Source: Alphaproteobacteria bacterium (GTDB lineage: Bacteria > Pseudomonadota > Alphaproteobacteria > CACIAM-22H2). Taken from it: a DNA stretch of 46,480 nt. Positions 1 to 8,404 of the stretch are shown here, in pieces. The stretch is from contig JAEULA010000015.1 of assembly GCA_016793165.1 (NCBI GenBank), forward strand, positions 1-46,480, written 5' to 3'. The position numbers were made by a program, and so were the translations under genes. Below the pieces are notes generated by a model that searched no databases, was not told the DNA's origin, and was given only the letters and a program-made list of their open reading frames with translations. The first letter of the stretch is position 1, and each line of letters opens with the position of its first letter.

Positions 1-951
1 GCGCGACTTGCCGATCCCGGCCTCGCCGGTGAGCAGCACCACCTGGCCGTCGCCGCTCTTCGCCTGCCGCCAGCGCTCGAGCAGAAGCCCGAGCTCCTGG
101 TCGCGGCCGACCAGCGGCGTCAGGTGCTCGCCGCGGCGCGCAGCGAAGCGGGTCTCGAGCGCTCGCTCGCCGAGCACCGCGAAGGCGGGCACCGGCTCGG
201 CGAGCCCCTTCAGACTCTGCGCACCGAGCGCGTGCAGCTCGAACACGTCGCCGAGCAGCCGGCGCGTCGCCTCCGCGATCACCACCGTGCCCGACTCCGC
301 CAGCGCTTGCAGCCGCGCCGCGAGATTGGGCGTGTCGCCGACCACCGCCTGCTCCTGCGCTGCACCTTCCCCGGCGAGATCGCCGACCACCACCAGCCCG
401 GTCGCGATGCCGACACGTGCGGACAGCTTCTCGCCGCCGCCGCTGAGCTTCGCCACCGCCGCGACGATCGCCAGCCCGCTGCGCACCGCGCGCTCGGGCT
501 CGTCCTCGTGCGTGCGCGGCCAACCGAAATAGGCGAGCACGCCATCGCCCATCAGCTTGGCCGTGAACCCGTCCAGCCGGCTGATCTCGCCGGCCACCGT
601 GTTCTGGTAGCTGCGCAGCACGTCGCGCATTTCCTCGGGATCGAGGCGCCTGCTCAGCGCCGTCGAACCAACCAGGTCGACGAACATCACCGTCAGCTGC
701 CGGCGCTCGGCTTCGTGAGGCCGCGCGGCTGCAGTCATCGTCGGTGCCGTCGTCGTCGCGACGGCAACCGGCTGGGCACCGAGCGAGGCGATCGCTTTCA
801 GCAATCGCTTGCGATCGCCCAGCGACAAGCCGAGTTCTTTGAGATCGGCCTCGGTCAGCGTGCGCAGGACATCGAAGCCGATATCGGCGGCGGCGAATGC
901 TGCGGAATGGCGGCCGAGTCCGACCTTATCAAGCCACGCGGCGAGATCCAC
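1..951 (-). CDS. SAM domain / class III adenylate cyclase / AAA ATPase regulator (C-terminus outside window)
   Basis: Predicted signalling protein; 317 N-terminal residues are visible and the frame is open at base 1. Residues about 1-55 resemble a SAM (sterile alpha motif) domain. Residues about 83-245 form a class III nucleotide cyclase domain with metal-binding D92 (MFVDLVGST), K132 and D136 (AKLMGDGVLAYFG) and the NLAAR asparagine/arginine at 209-213. The Asp of the usual purine-specifying Lys/Asp pair is replaced (QAVVGDTPN). An AAA/NACHT-like ATPase begins near residue 275 with Walker A GEAGIGKS (309-316), so the full protein is probably about 1000 residues or more with C-terminal repeats. 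The GTG start is the only initiator after the in-frame upstream TGA, and AGGAA lies 9 nt before it. Likely makes cAMP; the ligand is unknown. Confidence 0.88.
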   Translation of the reverse strand, partial: MDLAAWLDKVGLGRHSAAFAAADIGFDVLRTLTEADLKELGLSLGDRKRLLKAIASLGAQPVAVATTTAPTMTAAARPHEAERRQLTVMFVDLVGSTALSRRLDPEEMRDVLRSYQNTVAGEISRLDGFTAKLMGDGVLAYFGWPRTHEDEPERAVRSGLAIVAAVAKLSGGGEKLSARVGIATGLVVVGDLAGEGAAQEQAVVGDTPNLAARLQALAESGTVVIAEATRRLLGDVFELHALGAQSLKGLAEPVPAFAVLGERALETRFAARRGEHLTPLVGRDQELGLLLERWRQAKSGDGQVVLLTGEAGIGKSR

Positions 952-991
952 GAATCCACGTTCCTGTCATTCCGACGCGCGCCCCGATGCA

Positions 992-1044
992 GGCTCCGCG
1001 TCGGCCTCCGTGCATATTCTCGCATGAGGCGACGACGCGGAGCC
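992..1044. terminator. 12-bp perfect inverted repeat, possible terminator
   Basis: Arms 992-1003 and 1033-1044 are exact reverse complements (GGCTCCGCGTCG and its partner). Inside them GCCTC (1004-1008) and GAGGC (1026-1030) can extend the stem. The loop is AT-richer. It lies 18 nt beyond the stop of the GYD gene and before the cyclase start. No T-run follows, so it could be a Rho-independent-like stem, an attenuator or an operator. Confidence 0.5.
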
Positions 1045-1061
1045 GCTCTCGCCGATCCGAG

Positions 1062-1385
1062 TTACCGTGGCGGCTGATAGCCGGTACCTCCGGCCTTGCG
1101 CATCGCCTCGACCGATTCGGCCGTCGTCATGAGCGGCGTGGTGCGATAGGCGCTGAGCGAACCGGTCGCGCCGACGGCCATCGCGATCGCCGCGACGCTG
1201 ACATTGTCGGGGGCCTCGGCCACGGCGACGAAGTCGAACTCGCCGAGGGCGAACCAGAAGCCATGGAGCTTGCCGCCCGCCTTCTCGATCATCGAGCGGA
1301 CCACCGCCGAGCGGTCCTGCGGATTCTTGATCATCGCGCCGACCGACGTCGCGGCGTAGGACCCCTGGATCAGATAGACAGCCAT
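1062..1385 (-). CDS. GYD-domain protein
   Basis: Small soluble protein of 107 residues covering the whole GYD family (PF08734). Typical family blocks are visible: an N-terminal beta strand (MAVYLIQGSY), a KNPQDR segment near residues 20-25, and GGKLHGFWFALGEFD near 37-51. The fold resembles dimeric alpha/beta-barrel ferredoxin-like proteins; no biochemical role is established. A strong Shine-Dalgarno (GGGGGAGG) sits 5 nt before the ATG. It follows the sugar permease gene by 85 nt on the same strand and may be the last gene of that operon. Confidence 0.88.
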   Translation of the reverse strand: MAVYLIQGSYAATSVGAMIKNPQDRSAVVRSMIEKAGGKLHGFWFALGEFDFVAVAEAPDNVSVAAIAMAVGATGSLSAYRTTPLMTTAESVEAMRKAGGTGYQPPR

Positions 1386-1470
1386 GAACGCCTCCCCCTT
1401 TTTCGCCCCCGCCTGATCGGCGATGGGTCGAGCGAGGCTACGCCATCGGCAGGCCGCGAACGAGTCCGCT

Positions 1471-2295
1471 CTACTTCACCGCGCCGGCCGTCAGGCCCTT
1501 GACGATGAATCGCTGGCCGACGAGCAGCAGGATCACGGCGGGGATGATCGACAGCGCCGCGCTCGCGGCCATCTGGGTGTGCTGGATCTCGAAGTCCTGC
1601 GCGAACTTGGCGATCGCGACCGGCACCGTCGCGGTCTGCTTCATCGACAGGTTCAGCGACACGGCGAATTCGTTCCAGCTGAACACGAAGACGAGCACGC
1701 CGGCGGCGGCGAGGCCGGGGGCCACGAGCGGCACGACGATGCGGGAGAGGATCGTGGGCGTCGTCGCGCCGTCGATGAGGGCCGCCTGCACAAGCTCGTC
1801 CGGCACCTCGCGCACGAACACGCCCATCAGCCAGATTGCCATCGGCAGGTTGAGCGTCACGTGCGCGAGCACGATGCCGATGAAGCTGTTGTCGAGGCCG
1901 ACGGCGCGGAACATCGTGAACCACGCGCCGGCCAGCGTGATCGGCGGGATCATATGGAAGACCAGGGCCCAGCCGAGGAAGAGGTGGATCACCCAGCCCG
2001 GCCAGCGCATGCGGTGCAGCGACCAGGCGGCGAGGGTGGCGACGACGAGGCAGACGACGGTGCTGGTGATGCCGACGACGAGGGAATTGCGGAAGTTCAG
2101 GATGAAGTCCGACGTCTTCGAGAACAGCACGTCCCGGAACGCGAACAGGGTCGGCGTGAACCACCAGTCGCCGCTCAGCAGCGAGATCTGCGTGCGGAAG
2201 CCGGCGGCGACGACCCAGAGGAACGGCACGAGCACGGCGACGGCGCAGGCCATCAGCGCCGCATGGATCGCGAGGTCGCGAGGGAGGATTTTCAT
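1471..2295 (-). CDS. Sugar ABC transporter permease, MalG type (second CUT1-like system)
   Basis: Inner-membrane permease of 274 residues with about six hydrophobic segments and the EAA-loop signature near residues 185-205 (AALIDGATTPTILSRIVVP), which contacts the ATPase. The C-terminal RFIVKGLTAGAVK is typical of MalG-like subunits. The ATG at 2295 overlaps the TGA of the upstream permease by four bases (ATGA), indicating translational coupling; the long open frame upstream is a GC shadow. It forms a heterodimer with the product of 2292-3188 and takes substrate from the binding protein encoded at 3312-4649. No ATPase gene is in this cluster. Substrate is probably a sugar, polyol or glycoside, inferred from the family. 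Confidence 0.93.
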   Translation of the reverse strand: MKILPRDLAIHAALMACAVAVLVPFLWVVAAGFRTQISLLSGDWWFTPTLFAFRDVLFSKTSDFILNFRNSLVVGITSTVVCLVVATLAAWSLHRMRWPGWVIHLFLGWALVFHMIPPITLAGAWFTMFRAVGLDNSFIGIVLAHVTLNLPMAIWLMGVFVREVPDELVQAALIDGATTPTILSRIVVPLVAPGLAAAGVLVFVFSWNEFAVSLNLSMKQTATVPVAIAKFAQDFEIQHTQMAASAALSIIPAVILLLVGQRFIVKGLTAGAVK

Positions 2296-3188
2296 GACGG
2301 GGCGCCCGTCCGGCGGCGCGCCGACAGGGCGGCCACCAGCAGCAGGCACACGAGGAAGATCGCGGCGATCGACATCGCAGCCCCGTAGCCGGCGCGGTCC
2401 TCGGTGAAGAAGCGCTGGTAGATCGTGAAGCTGAGGACCTCGGTCGCCGTGCCGGGCCCGCCGCCGGTGAGCAGGTAAACCTCGTCGAAGACCTTGAAGG
2501 CGACGATGAGGCGGAAGGCGAAGGTCACCAGGATCGCCGGCAGCATCAGCGGCAGCGTGATCCAGGCGAGCTCCTGCCAGCCGGTGGCGCCGTCGACCCT
2601 GGCGGACTCGTAGATGTCCTGCGGCAGCGACTCGATGCCCGCGAGCAGCAGCAGGAAGCAGAACGGCGTCCAGTGCCAGATGTCGACCATGACGACCGAG
2701 AACAGGGCGACGTCGCCGTCGCCCAGCCAGTCGACGGGCCAGATGCCGACCAGCTCGAGAACCTGGTTCACGAGCCCGAAATCGCTGTTGAGCATCAGCT
2801 TCCAGATCGCGCCGATCACGATGCCGGGGATCAGCAGCGGCAGGATGAAGATCATCCTGTAGGCCGTGCGGCCGCGCGCGACCTTCGAGCACCACAGGGC
2901 GAGCGCGAAGCCGATCACCATCTGCAGCGCGACCGAGGCCAGCGCGAAGATCACCGTGTTGCGCAGGCTCGCGCCGAACAGGACGTCGCCGCCGAGCGCG
3001 CGGTAGTTGGCAAGCCCGACCGGCTCCCAGATCGACTTCGCATCCTTCCAGCCGATCTTGAAGAAGCTCATCACGGCAAGGTTCAGCACCGGCAGGACGC
3101 TGAGCACGACCATGAACGCAAGCGCCGGTGCGAAGGTCAGCCAGCGCCAGCGCGGGTCGTCGCCGAGGACTGTGGATTGCGTGCTCAT
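2292..3188 (-). CDS. Sugar ABC transporter permease, MalF type (second CUT1-like system)
   Basis: Inner-membrane permease of 298 residues with about six transmembrane segments. The EAA loop reads ESARVDGATGWQELAWITLP, and the LTGGGPGTATEVLSFTIYQ block near residue 245 is characteristic of CUT1 MalF/UgpA-like subunits. Start ATG at 3188 has only a weak ribosome-binding site. The gene lies 123 nt downstream of its binding-protein gene, and that gap is filled largely by a duplicated palindrome. The stop overlaps the next permease start. Confidence 0.93.
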   Translation of the reverse strand: MSTQSTVLGDDPRWRWLTFAPALAFMVVLSVLPVLNLAVMSFFKIGWKDAKSIWEPVGLANYRALGGDVLFGASLRNTVIFALASVALQMVIGFALALWCSKVARGRTAYRMIFILPLLIPGIVIGAIWKLMLNSDFGLVNQVLELVGIWPVDWLGDGDVALFSVVMVDIWHWTPFCFLLLLAGIESLPQDIYESARVDGATGWQELAWITLPLMLPAILVTFAFRLIVAFKVFDEVYLLTGGGPGTATEVLSFTIYQRFFTEDRAGYGAAMSIAAIFLVCLLLVAALSARRRTGAPS

Positions 3189-3204
3189 GCAGATCGAGCC
3201 CCCG

Positions 3205-3291
3205 AAATCCTCCCCGGGAAATCCTCCCCGGGTTTGATTTTCGCGGGTTTGATTTTCGCGAGTTCGCGAAAATCAAACCCGGGGAGGATTT
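3205..3291. repeat. Tandemly duplicated palindromic element (REP-like) between binding protein and permease genes
   Basis: A compact, highly ordered element. A 14-mer beginning AAATCCTC is repeated head to tail (3205-3218, 3219-3232). A 15-mer beginning TTTGATTTTCGCG is then repeated head to tail (3233-3247, 3248-3262; last copy one base different). Finally an inverted copy of the A+B unit occupies 3265-3291. Arms 3219-3245 and 3265-3291 are a perfect 27-bp inverted repeat. The inner B copy can instead pair with the right arm around a four-base loop. It starts 21 nt past the binding-protein stop on the minus strand, the place where REP elements protect malE mRNA in E. coli. Confidence 0.9.
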
Positions 3292-3311
3292 CCGCGGGGG
3301 GTCTCCGCTGC

Positions 3312-4649
3312 TCAGATCTTCCCGGTCTTGTAGCCCTTCTCGGCCATGATCTTGTGGATCCGGTCGGCCATCGAGTTGAGCGCGGCGGCGGAGGCGACCT
3401 CGCCGGCGATGGCCTGGTTGAGGCCGAGCTCGAGCACCGCGATGACCTCGGCGGATTCCGGGAAGTTGTAGATGTTGACCGCGTTCGGCAGGCCCTCGGC
3501 CATCGGCTTCATCCAGCGATAGCGCCGCTCCTGGCTCATCGGATGCTCGTATGCCGCCTTGTGCACCGGCACGCCACCGACTTCCGCGAGCTTGATCTGC
3601 GCGGCCGCGGTCTGGAACCAGCGCAGGAACTCGACCGCCGCGCGCTTGCGGTCGTCGGGCACGTTCTTCGAGACCCCGGCGAGGAAATGACCGAGGGCGG
3701 GCGACGACCGGAAGCCCGGCTGCGCCGGCGGCACGGCGAGCTCGACCTTGTCGACGACCGCGGACTTCGTCGGATCGTCCATCTGCGACCACGCCGCGAT
3801 CACCATCATCACGTGCGCGGTGCGGTTGGTGACCATGTTCTGGATCAGGTCCGCCTGATCCATCGCCGCCGTCTTGGGATGGCCCGCGTCCTTGGCGAGC
3901 TTGAGGTAGTAGTCCAGCGCCGCCCTGCCCTTCGCGTCGTTGAGCACGACCGTGTGGTCGCCCGCGTCCTGGTTGCGGAAGATGCTGCCGCCGTGGCCGT
4001 AGAGATACGGGTAGAAGTCGTAGGCGACGGTGTGCGGCCCACGGGCGCCGCGCTGCACGATGCCGAGCATCCGGGGCGGCTGGTGCAGCTTCTTGGCGTT
4101 GTCGTAGAGCTGGTCGAAGGTCTTCGGCGGCTGCAGCCCGGCCTGCTTGTAGAGATCGCCGCGGTAGTACAGCAGCGGGATGTTGGGATTGACCGGCATC
4201 GTGTAGAGCTTGCCGCGCGCGTTCATGCTCTTGTCGGCGGGGTTGAAATAGCAGGTGTCCGCCAGCGTGTAGATGCCGGGATCGAGCTTGAAGCCGGGAT
4301 CGATGTCGGCGATCGCCTCGACGAAGCCGCCGACATACATCTCCGCGAACCAGCCCGAGTTGAGGATGAGCAGGTCGTACTGGCCGCGGCTCGAGCGCAC
4401 CGAGTTGCGCTGCTTCTCCAGCGAGCCCGCGAAGGGATTGACGTCCAGCTCGACCTTGTTGCCGCTCTCCTTCTCGTAGATCTCGACCAGGTTCTTGAAT
4501 CCCCCGAACCACGGCGACTGGTTGATCACCAGCGTGATGGGAGAGACCTTCTGCTGGGCGCGCGCGCACATCGCGCCCCCGAACATCAGGCCGGCGGCGC
4601 TCGCGGCGCCGAGGCGCCGGCGGCCGAGCTTGCGCGTCATCTGCTTCAT
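3312..4649 (-). CDS. Extracellular solute-binding protein family 1 (second sugar-type system)
   Basis: Periplasmic binding protein of 445 residues. The chosen start (MKQMTRKLG...) has GAGGAGG 5 nt upstream; an ATG 18 codons earlier lacks such a site. The N-terminus carries a positively charged, Tat-like segment (GRRRLGAAS), a hydrophobic stretch and a likely signal-peptidase site ARA-QQ near residue 32. The body has family-1 features: FAGSLEKQRNSVRSSRGQYDLL near the front, a GKLYTMPVNPNIPLLYYR block in the middle, and a C-terminal helical lobe. It is the first gene of the SBP-permease-permease set at 4649-1471 and follows the DUF4432 gene by 63 nt. Confidence 0.93.
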   Translation of the reverse strand: MKQMTRKLGRRRLGAASAAGLMFGGAMCARAQQKVSPITLVINQSPWFGGFKNLVEIYEKESGNKVELDVNPFAGSLEKQRNSVRSSRGQYDLLILNSGWFAEMYVGGFVEAIADIDPGFKLDPGIYTLADTCYFNPADKSMNARGKLYTMPVNPNIPLLYYRGDLYKQAGLQPPKTFDQLYDNAKKLHQPPRMLGIVQRGARGPHTVAYDFYPYLYGHGGSIFRNQDAGDHTVVLNDAKGRAALDYYLKLAKDAGHPKTAAMDQADLIQNMVTNRTAHVMMVIAAWSQMDDPTKSAVVDKVELAVPPAQPGFRSSPALGHFLAGVSKNVPDDRKRAAVEFLRWFQTAAAQIKLAEVGGVPVHKAAYEHPMSQERRYRWMKPMAEGLPNAVNIYNFPESAEVIAVLELGLNQAIAGEVASAAALNSMADRIHKIMAEKGYKTGKI

Positions 4650-4712
4650 CGTTTCCTCCTCGAACGGCGCCGCCGGTCGGCCGGCGACGCGATTGGCAAT
4701 CACCCTACTCCG

Positions 4713-5903
4713 TCAACGGCGCGCGGTCTGCGTCTCGATCACCGGTCCGCCCTCGGGCTGGCGCTCGCGCGGCGGCACCTCGGCGGCGAGCTGGGGATGG
4801 ATGGCGTCGATGCGCGCCTCGAGCGCGGCGATCGCGCCGGCCCCTTCGACGACGCCGATGCGCGTGTCGTAGTCGCGCGACTGGCCGTGCTCCAGCCAAA
4901 CGATCTCGCCGCGCTCGACGCCATGGGCGCGCGTGCCCCAATGCGACGTGCACGGCTCGATTCCCATGGCGTAGATCCCCTCGCCATAGGCCTGCCATTG
5001 CTGCAGGCAGGGGAATTTCGCCGCTTCGTAGTCGACCAGCAGCCCGAGCCCGAGCCGGTCGTTGATCAGCGCCGCGGGGACGCGGCCGTCGCGGTCGGCG
5101 ACGACGTCGTGATCGAAGACCTGCTGGATGAAGCGCGCCGTCGGGCCGAGCTGCGTGCGGTAACCGCCGGCCTGGATCCCCGCGGCGGCGTTCGAGGCGT
5201 TGACGCCGCGGACGGGGGCGCGGAACCGCGCCCCTTCGTCCAGCAGCGGCCAGCCGAGATTGATGTGGTAGAGCAGCATGTGCGGGGTGCGCGCGAAGCC
5301 CTCGTTCACGACCCGATCGCGGATGACGAGGCTCGACTCGCCGACCCGCGCCTCGATCCGGCGCGTGAGCGAGAGGTGCTCGCCGAGCACCTGCACCTGC
5401 ATCACGACGCCCTCGCACCACAGCGTGCACGCGTCGCCGTCCCAGTGCTCGCCGTAGCCCGCGAGCCGCGCCGGCGCCAGCGCGCCGCGGCCATGCAGCG
5501 GGTAGTCGACCCGTGCGCGCAGCGGCGTGTCGAAATGGTCCGCCGGACCGCTCTCGGGCTGGCGCATGTGATCGAGCCCGCAGGTGCACAGGAAGCCGGA
5601 GAATCCGCGCATGAAGCCCGACCCGTTGTCCTCCATCGGTACCTGCAGCCACGGGCTGCGGAAGCCGGTGCCGGACTGCCAGGCGATCGGCACGCCGCGA
5701 TGCTCGAGCCGGCCGATATCCATGCTGCGGTCGACATTGACCGTGAAGCTCAGCCCGCCGCCGGTGCGGAACTCGACCGTGCGCACGCCGCGCTCCGGCC
5801 CGTCGGCATGCTCGACCAGCGTGACACCGAAGGCCTGGCCGCGCGCGCCGACATGCCGCTCGAGCTCGCGGCGCGTCAGGTCTCGACCGAAGAGTCGGGG
5901 CAT
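4713..5903 (-). CDS. DUF4432 family aldose-1-epimerase-like protein
   Basis: Cytoplasmic protein of 396 residues related to the galactose mutarotase-like superfamily (DUF4432). Visible family blocks include the FTVNVDRSMDIGRLEHRG region near residues 42-60, PWLQVPMEDNGSGFMRGF near 74-91, CGLDHMRQPE near 98-107 and the conserved LLYHINLGWPLLDEG near residue 200-214. The terminal EPCTSHWGTRAHG region probably contributes to the sugar-binding groove. The start at 5903 has GAGG 5 nt upstream and lies 7 nt past the GMC stop; an upstream in-frame ATG adds 11 residues but would overlap that gene. Inferred role: interconversion of anomers or epimers of the imported sugar. Confidence 0.88.
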   Translation of the reverse strand: MPRLFGRDLTRRELERHVGARGQAFGVTLVEHADGPERGVRTVEFRTGGGLSFTVNVDRSMDIGRLEHRGVPIAWQSGTGFRSPWLQVPMEDNGSGFMRGFSGFLCTCGLDHMRQPESGPADHFDTPLRARVDYPLHGRGALAPARLAGYGEHWDGDACTLWCEGVVMQVQVLGEHLSLTRRIEARVGESSLVIRDRVVNEGFARTPHMLLYHINLGWPLLDEGARFRAPVRGVNASNAAAGIQAGGYRTQLGPTARFIQQVFDHDVVADRDGRVPAALINDRLGLGLLVDYEAAKFPCLQQWQAYGEGIYAMGIEPCTSHWGTRAHGVERGEIVWLEHGQSRDYDTRIGVVEGAGAIAALEARIDAIHPQLAAEVPPRERQPEGGPVIETQTARR

Positions 5904-5910
5904 GGTGTCC

Positions 5911-7551
5911 TCACCGCATGTCTTCCGGCGTCGCATTGGCGCGCGCCTCGTCGAGCAGGAACTGCGCGCAGCGCTCGCCGATCATGAAGGACGGCGCGTT
6001 GGTGTTCGATGACACCATCGTCGGCATGATCGAGGCGTCCGCCACCCGCAGGCCGCGCAGGCCGTGGACGCGCAGCTCGGGATCGACGACCGCCATCGCA
6101 TCGACGCCCATCTTGCACGAGCCGATCGGGTGGTACGAGGTCGCGCCGAGCTTCGCGACGTGCTCGAGCAGCGCCTCGTCCGAATCCGCGTCGGGGCCGG
6201 GGCGCACCTCGCGCACGATCAGCTCGCGCAGCGCGGGCTGCTGAGCGAGCCGCCGCGCCAGGCGCAGGCCCGCGATGCTCGTGCGGCGATCGCGCTCGTC
6301 GGCGAGGTAGTTGGCGACAATTGTCGGCGGCGCTTCGGGGTCCGCGGACCCGATATGGACCGAGCCGGTCGAGTACGGCCGCAGGGCGAAGCTGCCGATG
6401 CCGAAGCCGGGGAACTCGTCGAGCCGCAGCTCGGTCGGATGGCGCGGATCGGCGGCGCTCAGGTTGTGCATCTGGATCTTCACGTCGGGCCGGTCGAGCG
6501 ACGGATCGGTCTTCGCGAGCGCATGGACCTGCGCCGTGCAGGCCGCCATGTGTCCGCCGCGGGTCAGCACGTATCGGGCGCCCATCATCAGCTTGCGCAG
6601 CGGATTGCGCAGGATGTCGTTGAGCGTCACCGGCCGCCGGCACTCGAACGACACGCGGGTGTGCAGGTGATCGCGGCAATTCTCGCCCACGCCCGGCAGC
6701 GCGTGCACGACATCGATCCCGAGCGGCTTCAGCCGCGCGGGATCGCCGATCCCGGAGAGCTCGAGCAGCTGCGGGCTCTGTACCGCGCCGGCGCTGAGGA
6801 TGACCGCGCGCGCCGCGCGCACGCGCCGCGTCGCGCCTGCGGTCGCGTACTCGACGCCGACGGCGCGGCCGCCCTCGACCAGGATCCGCCGCGCCCGCGC
6901 ACCCGTCCGGATGTCGAGATTCGCGCGTCCGCGCGCGGGATCGAGATAAGACTCGCGCCCGCCCATGCGCAGGCCGTTGCGCGTGTTGCTCTGCAGGTAG
7001 CCCACGCCCTCGTAGCTGGCGCCGTTGTAGTCGGGATTGGCCGGGATCCCGGCCTGGACGCAGGCGGCGTGGAAGGCATCGCCCAGCGTCTCGCTGCCGT
7101 AGCGGTCGATCGGGACCGGGCCCTCGCGGCCGCGGACGACCGGATCGCCCTGCGGATCGGATTCGACGCGCTTGAGGAAGGGGAGGATGTCCGCGTAGCC
7201 CCAGCCGCGATTGCCGAGCTCGCGCCAGTGGTCGTACTCGGCCGGCTCGCCGCGCACCCACAGCATCCCGTTGATTGTCGACGACCCGCCGAGCACGCGG
7301 CCGCGCGGCCAGAACATCCGGCGGCCGGCCATGTGCGGCTCGGGCTCGGTCTGGAAGCGCCACATCCCGCGCTGCTTGAGCAGCACGAATCCCGCGCCGA
7401 GCGGCACGCGGAACCAGATCCAGCGGTCGTCGTCGCCGGCCTCGAGCAGCACGACCTTGAATCGGCCGCTCTCCGACAGCCGCGCCGCGACCGCGGATCC
7501 GGCCGAGCCGCCGCCGACGACGACGTAGTCGCATTCAGGCGCTTCGGCCAT
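5911..7551 (-). CDS. GMC family FAD oxidoreductase (choline dehydrogenase-like)
   Basis: Flavoprotein of 546 residues, normal for the family. The FAD dinucleotide-binding motif GGGSAGS is at 13-19, and GMC signature 1 (GGSSTINGMLWVRG) at 88-101. The predicted catalytic histidine is H474 (SYHPIGSCKMG), and the second active-site position lies in SSNTNAP near 516-518. No signal peptide or haem-binding motif is visible, so it is probably cytoplasmic. GGAG lies 8 nt before the ATG. It is packed between the permease (4 nt upstream) and the DUF4432 gene (7 nt downstream). Likely oxidises an alcohol group of a sugar or polyol; the specific substrate cannot be read from the sequence. Confidence 0.93.
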   Translation of the reverse strand: MAEAPECDYVVVGGGSAGSAVAARLSESGRFKVVLLEAGDDDRWIWFRVPLGAGFVLLKQRGMWRFQTEPEPHMAGRRMFWPRGRVLGGSSTINGMLWVRGEPAEYDHWRELGNRGWGYADILPFLKRVESDPQGDPVVRGREGPVPIDRYGSETLGDAFHAACVQAGIPANPDYNGASYEGVGYLQSNTRNGLRMGGRESYLDPARGRANLDIRTGARARRILVEGGRAVGVEYATAGATRRVRAARAVILSAGAVQSPQLLELSGIGDPARLKPLGIDVVHALPGVGENCRDHLHTRVSFECRRPVTLNDILRNPLRKLMMGARYVLTRGGHMAACTAQVHALAKTDPSLDRPDVKIQMHNLSAADPRHPTELRLDEFPGFGIGSFALRPYSTGSVHIGSADPEAPPTIVANYLADERDRRTSIAGLRLARRLAQQPALRELIVREVRPGPDADSDEALLEHVAKLGATSYHPIGSCKMGVDAMAVVDPELRVHGLRGLRVADASIMPTMVSSNTNAPSFMIGERCAQFLLDEARANATPEDMR

Positions 7552-7555
7552 CGCC

Positions 7556-8404
7556 CTACTCCTTGGTGCCGCCGGCCATCAGGCCGCGCACGAGATAATT
7601 GCGCACGAGCATCGAGAAGACGACGACCGGCAGCATGACGAGCGTGCCGGCCGCGGCGATGCGGCCCCACTCCCAGCCCGTGTACTGGATGAAGTTCACG
7701 ATCGCGACCGGCGCGGTCGAGGCGTTGGTGCGCGTCAGCACCAGTGCGTAGAAGAAGTCGTTCCACGACAGGATGAAGCAGATCACCGCGGTCGCGGCCA
7801 AGCCCGGCGCGGCGAGCGGCAACGTCACGACGCGGAAGGCCTGCCAGATTCCGCAGCCGTCGATCCACGCCGCCTCCTCGAGCTCGCGCGGCACGCCGTC
7901 GAAGAACGGCTGCATCATCCAGATCACCAGCGCGAGGTTGAAGGTCAGGTAGATGACGATCAGGCCGAGATGGGTGTCGAGCAGGCCGACGTAGCGGTAG
8001 GCGAGGAAGAACGGGATCGTGAACGCGATCGGCGGCGCCATGCGCGTAGCGAGGATCCACAGCGCGATCCGCCGCGACGACCGGAACCCGCCGCGCGAAA
8101 GCGCGTAGGCCGCCGGCACGCCGATCGCGAGCGCCAGGACCGTCGAGGCGACCGAGGTGATCGCGCTGTTGACGAAGGAGCGCGGGAAGGCGCCCGTCCA
8201 CAGCGCGCGGTAATGCTCGAGCGTCGGCGAGAACAGCAGGTCGTAGCCGAAGATGTCCTTGTTCGGCCGGAACGACATCTGGACCAGCCAGATGAAGGGG
8301 AACAGGACGGCCACGAGCAGCACCACGGTCGCCGCGTCGCCCAGGCGATGGCGGTGCTGCGCGAACCAGCCGGGACCGGCGAGGGCATCAGCCGGCCTCT
8401 GCAT
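7556..8404 (-). CDS. Sugar ABC transporter permease, MalG type (first CUT1-like system)
   Basis: Inner-membrane permease of 282 residues. The EAA loop is EEAAWIDGCGIWQAFRVVTLP, with a cysteine in place of the usual alanine after DG. The C-terminus NYLVRGLMAGGTKE is typical of MalG/UgpE-like subunits. The start at 8404 is supported by GGGAGGG directly upstream and overlaps the preceding permease by 17 bases. Partner permease is 8388-9293, binding protein 9331-10716; no ATPase gene accompanies them. Confidence 0.92.
   Translation of the reverse strand: MQRPADALAGPGWFAQHRHRLGDAATVVLLVAVLFPFIWLVQMSFRPNKDIFGYDLLFSPTLEHYRALWTGAFPRSFVNSAITSVASTVLALAIGVPAAYALSRGGFRSSRRIALWILATRMAPPIAFTIPFFLAYRYVGLLDTHLGLIVIYLTFNLALVIWMMQPFFDGVPRELEEAAWIDGCGIWQAFRVVTLPLAAPGLAATAVICFILSWNDFFYALVLTRTNASTAPVAIVNFIQYTGWEWGRIAAAGTLVMLPVVVFSMLVRNYLVRGLMAGGTKE

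Noticed and set aside
8..1077. Plus-strand open frames opposite the SAM-cyclase gene
   Set aside because: They are shadows; the minus-strand frame encodes recognisable SAM, cyclase and Walker A motifs.
1471..4569. A 1032-codon minus-strand open frame joining the MalG-type permease to upstream sequence
   Set aside because: Only the last 274 residues look like protein; the rest is an Arg/Ala-rich out-of-frame reading of the MalF-type and binding-protein genes. The real start is the ATG at 2295.
2673..5987. A 1104-codon plus-strand open frame
   Set aside because: It is antisense to the permease, binding-protein, DUF4432 and GMC genes, has His/Arg/Asp-rich low-complexity composition and no domain.
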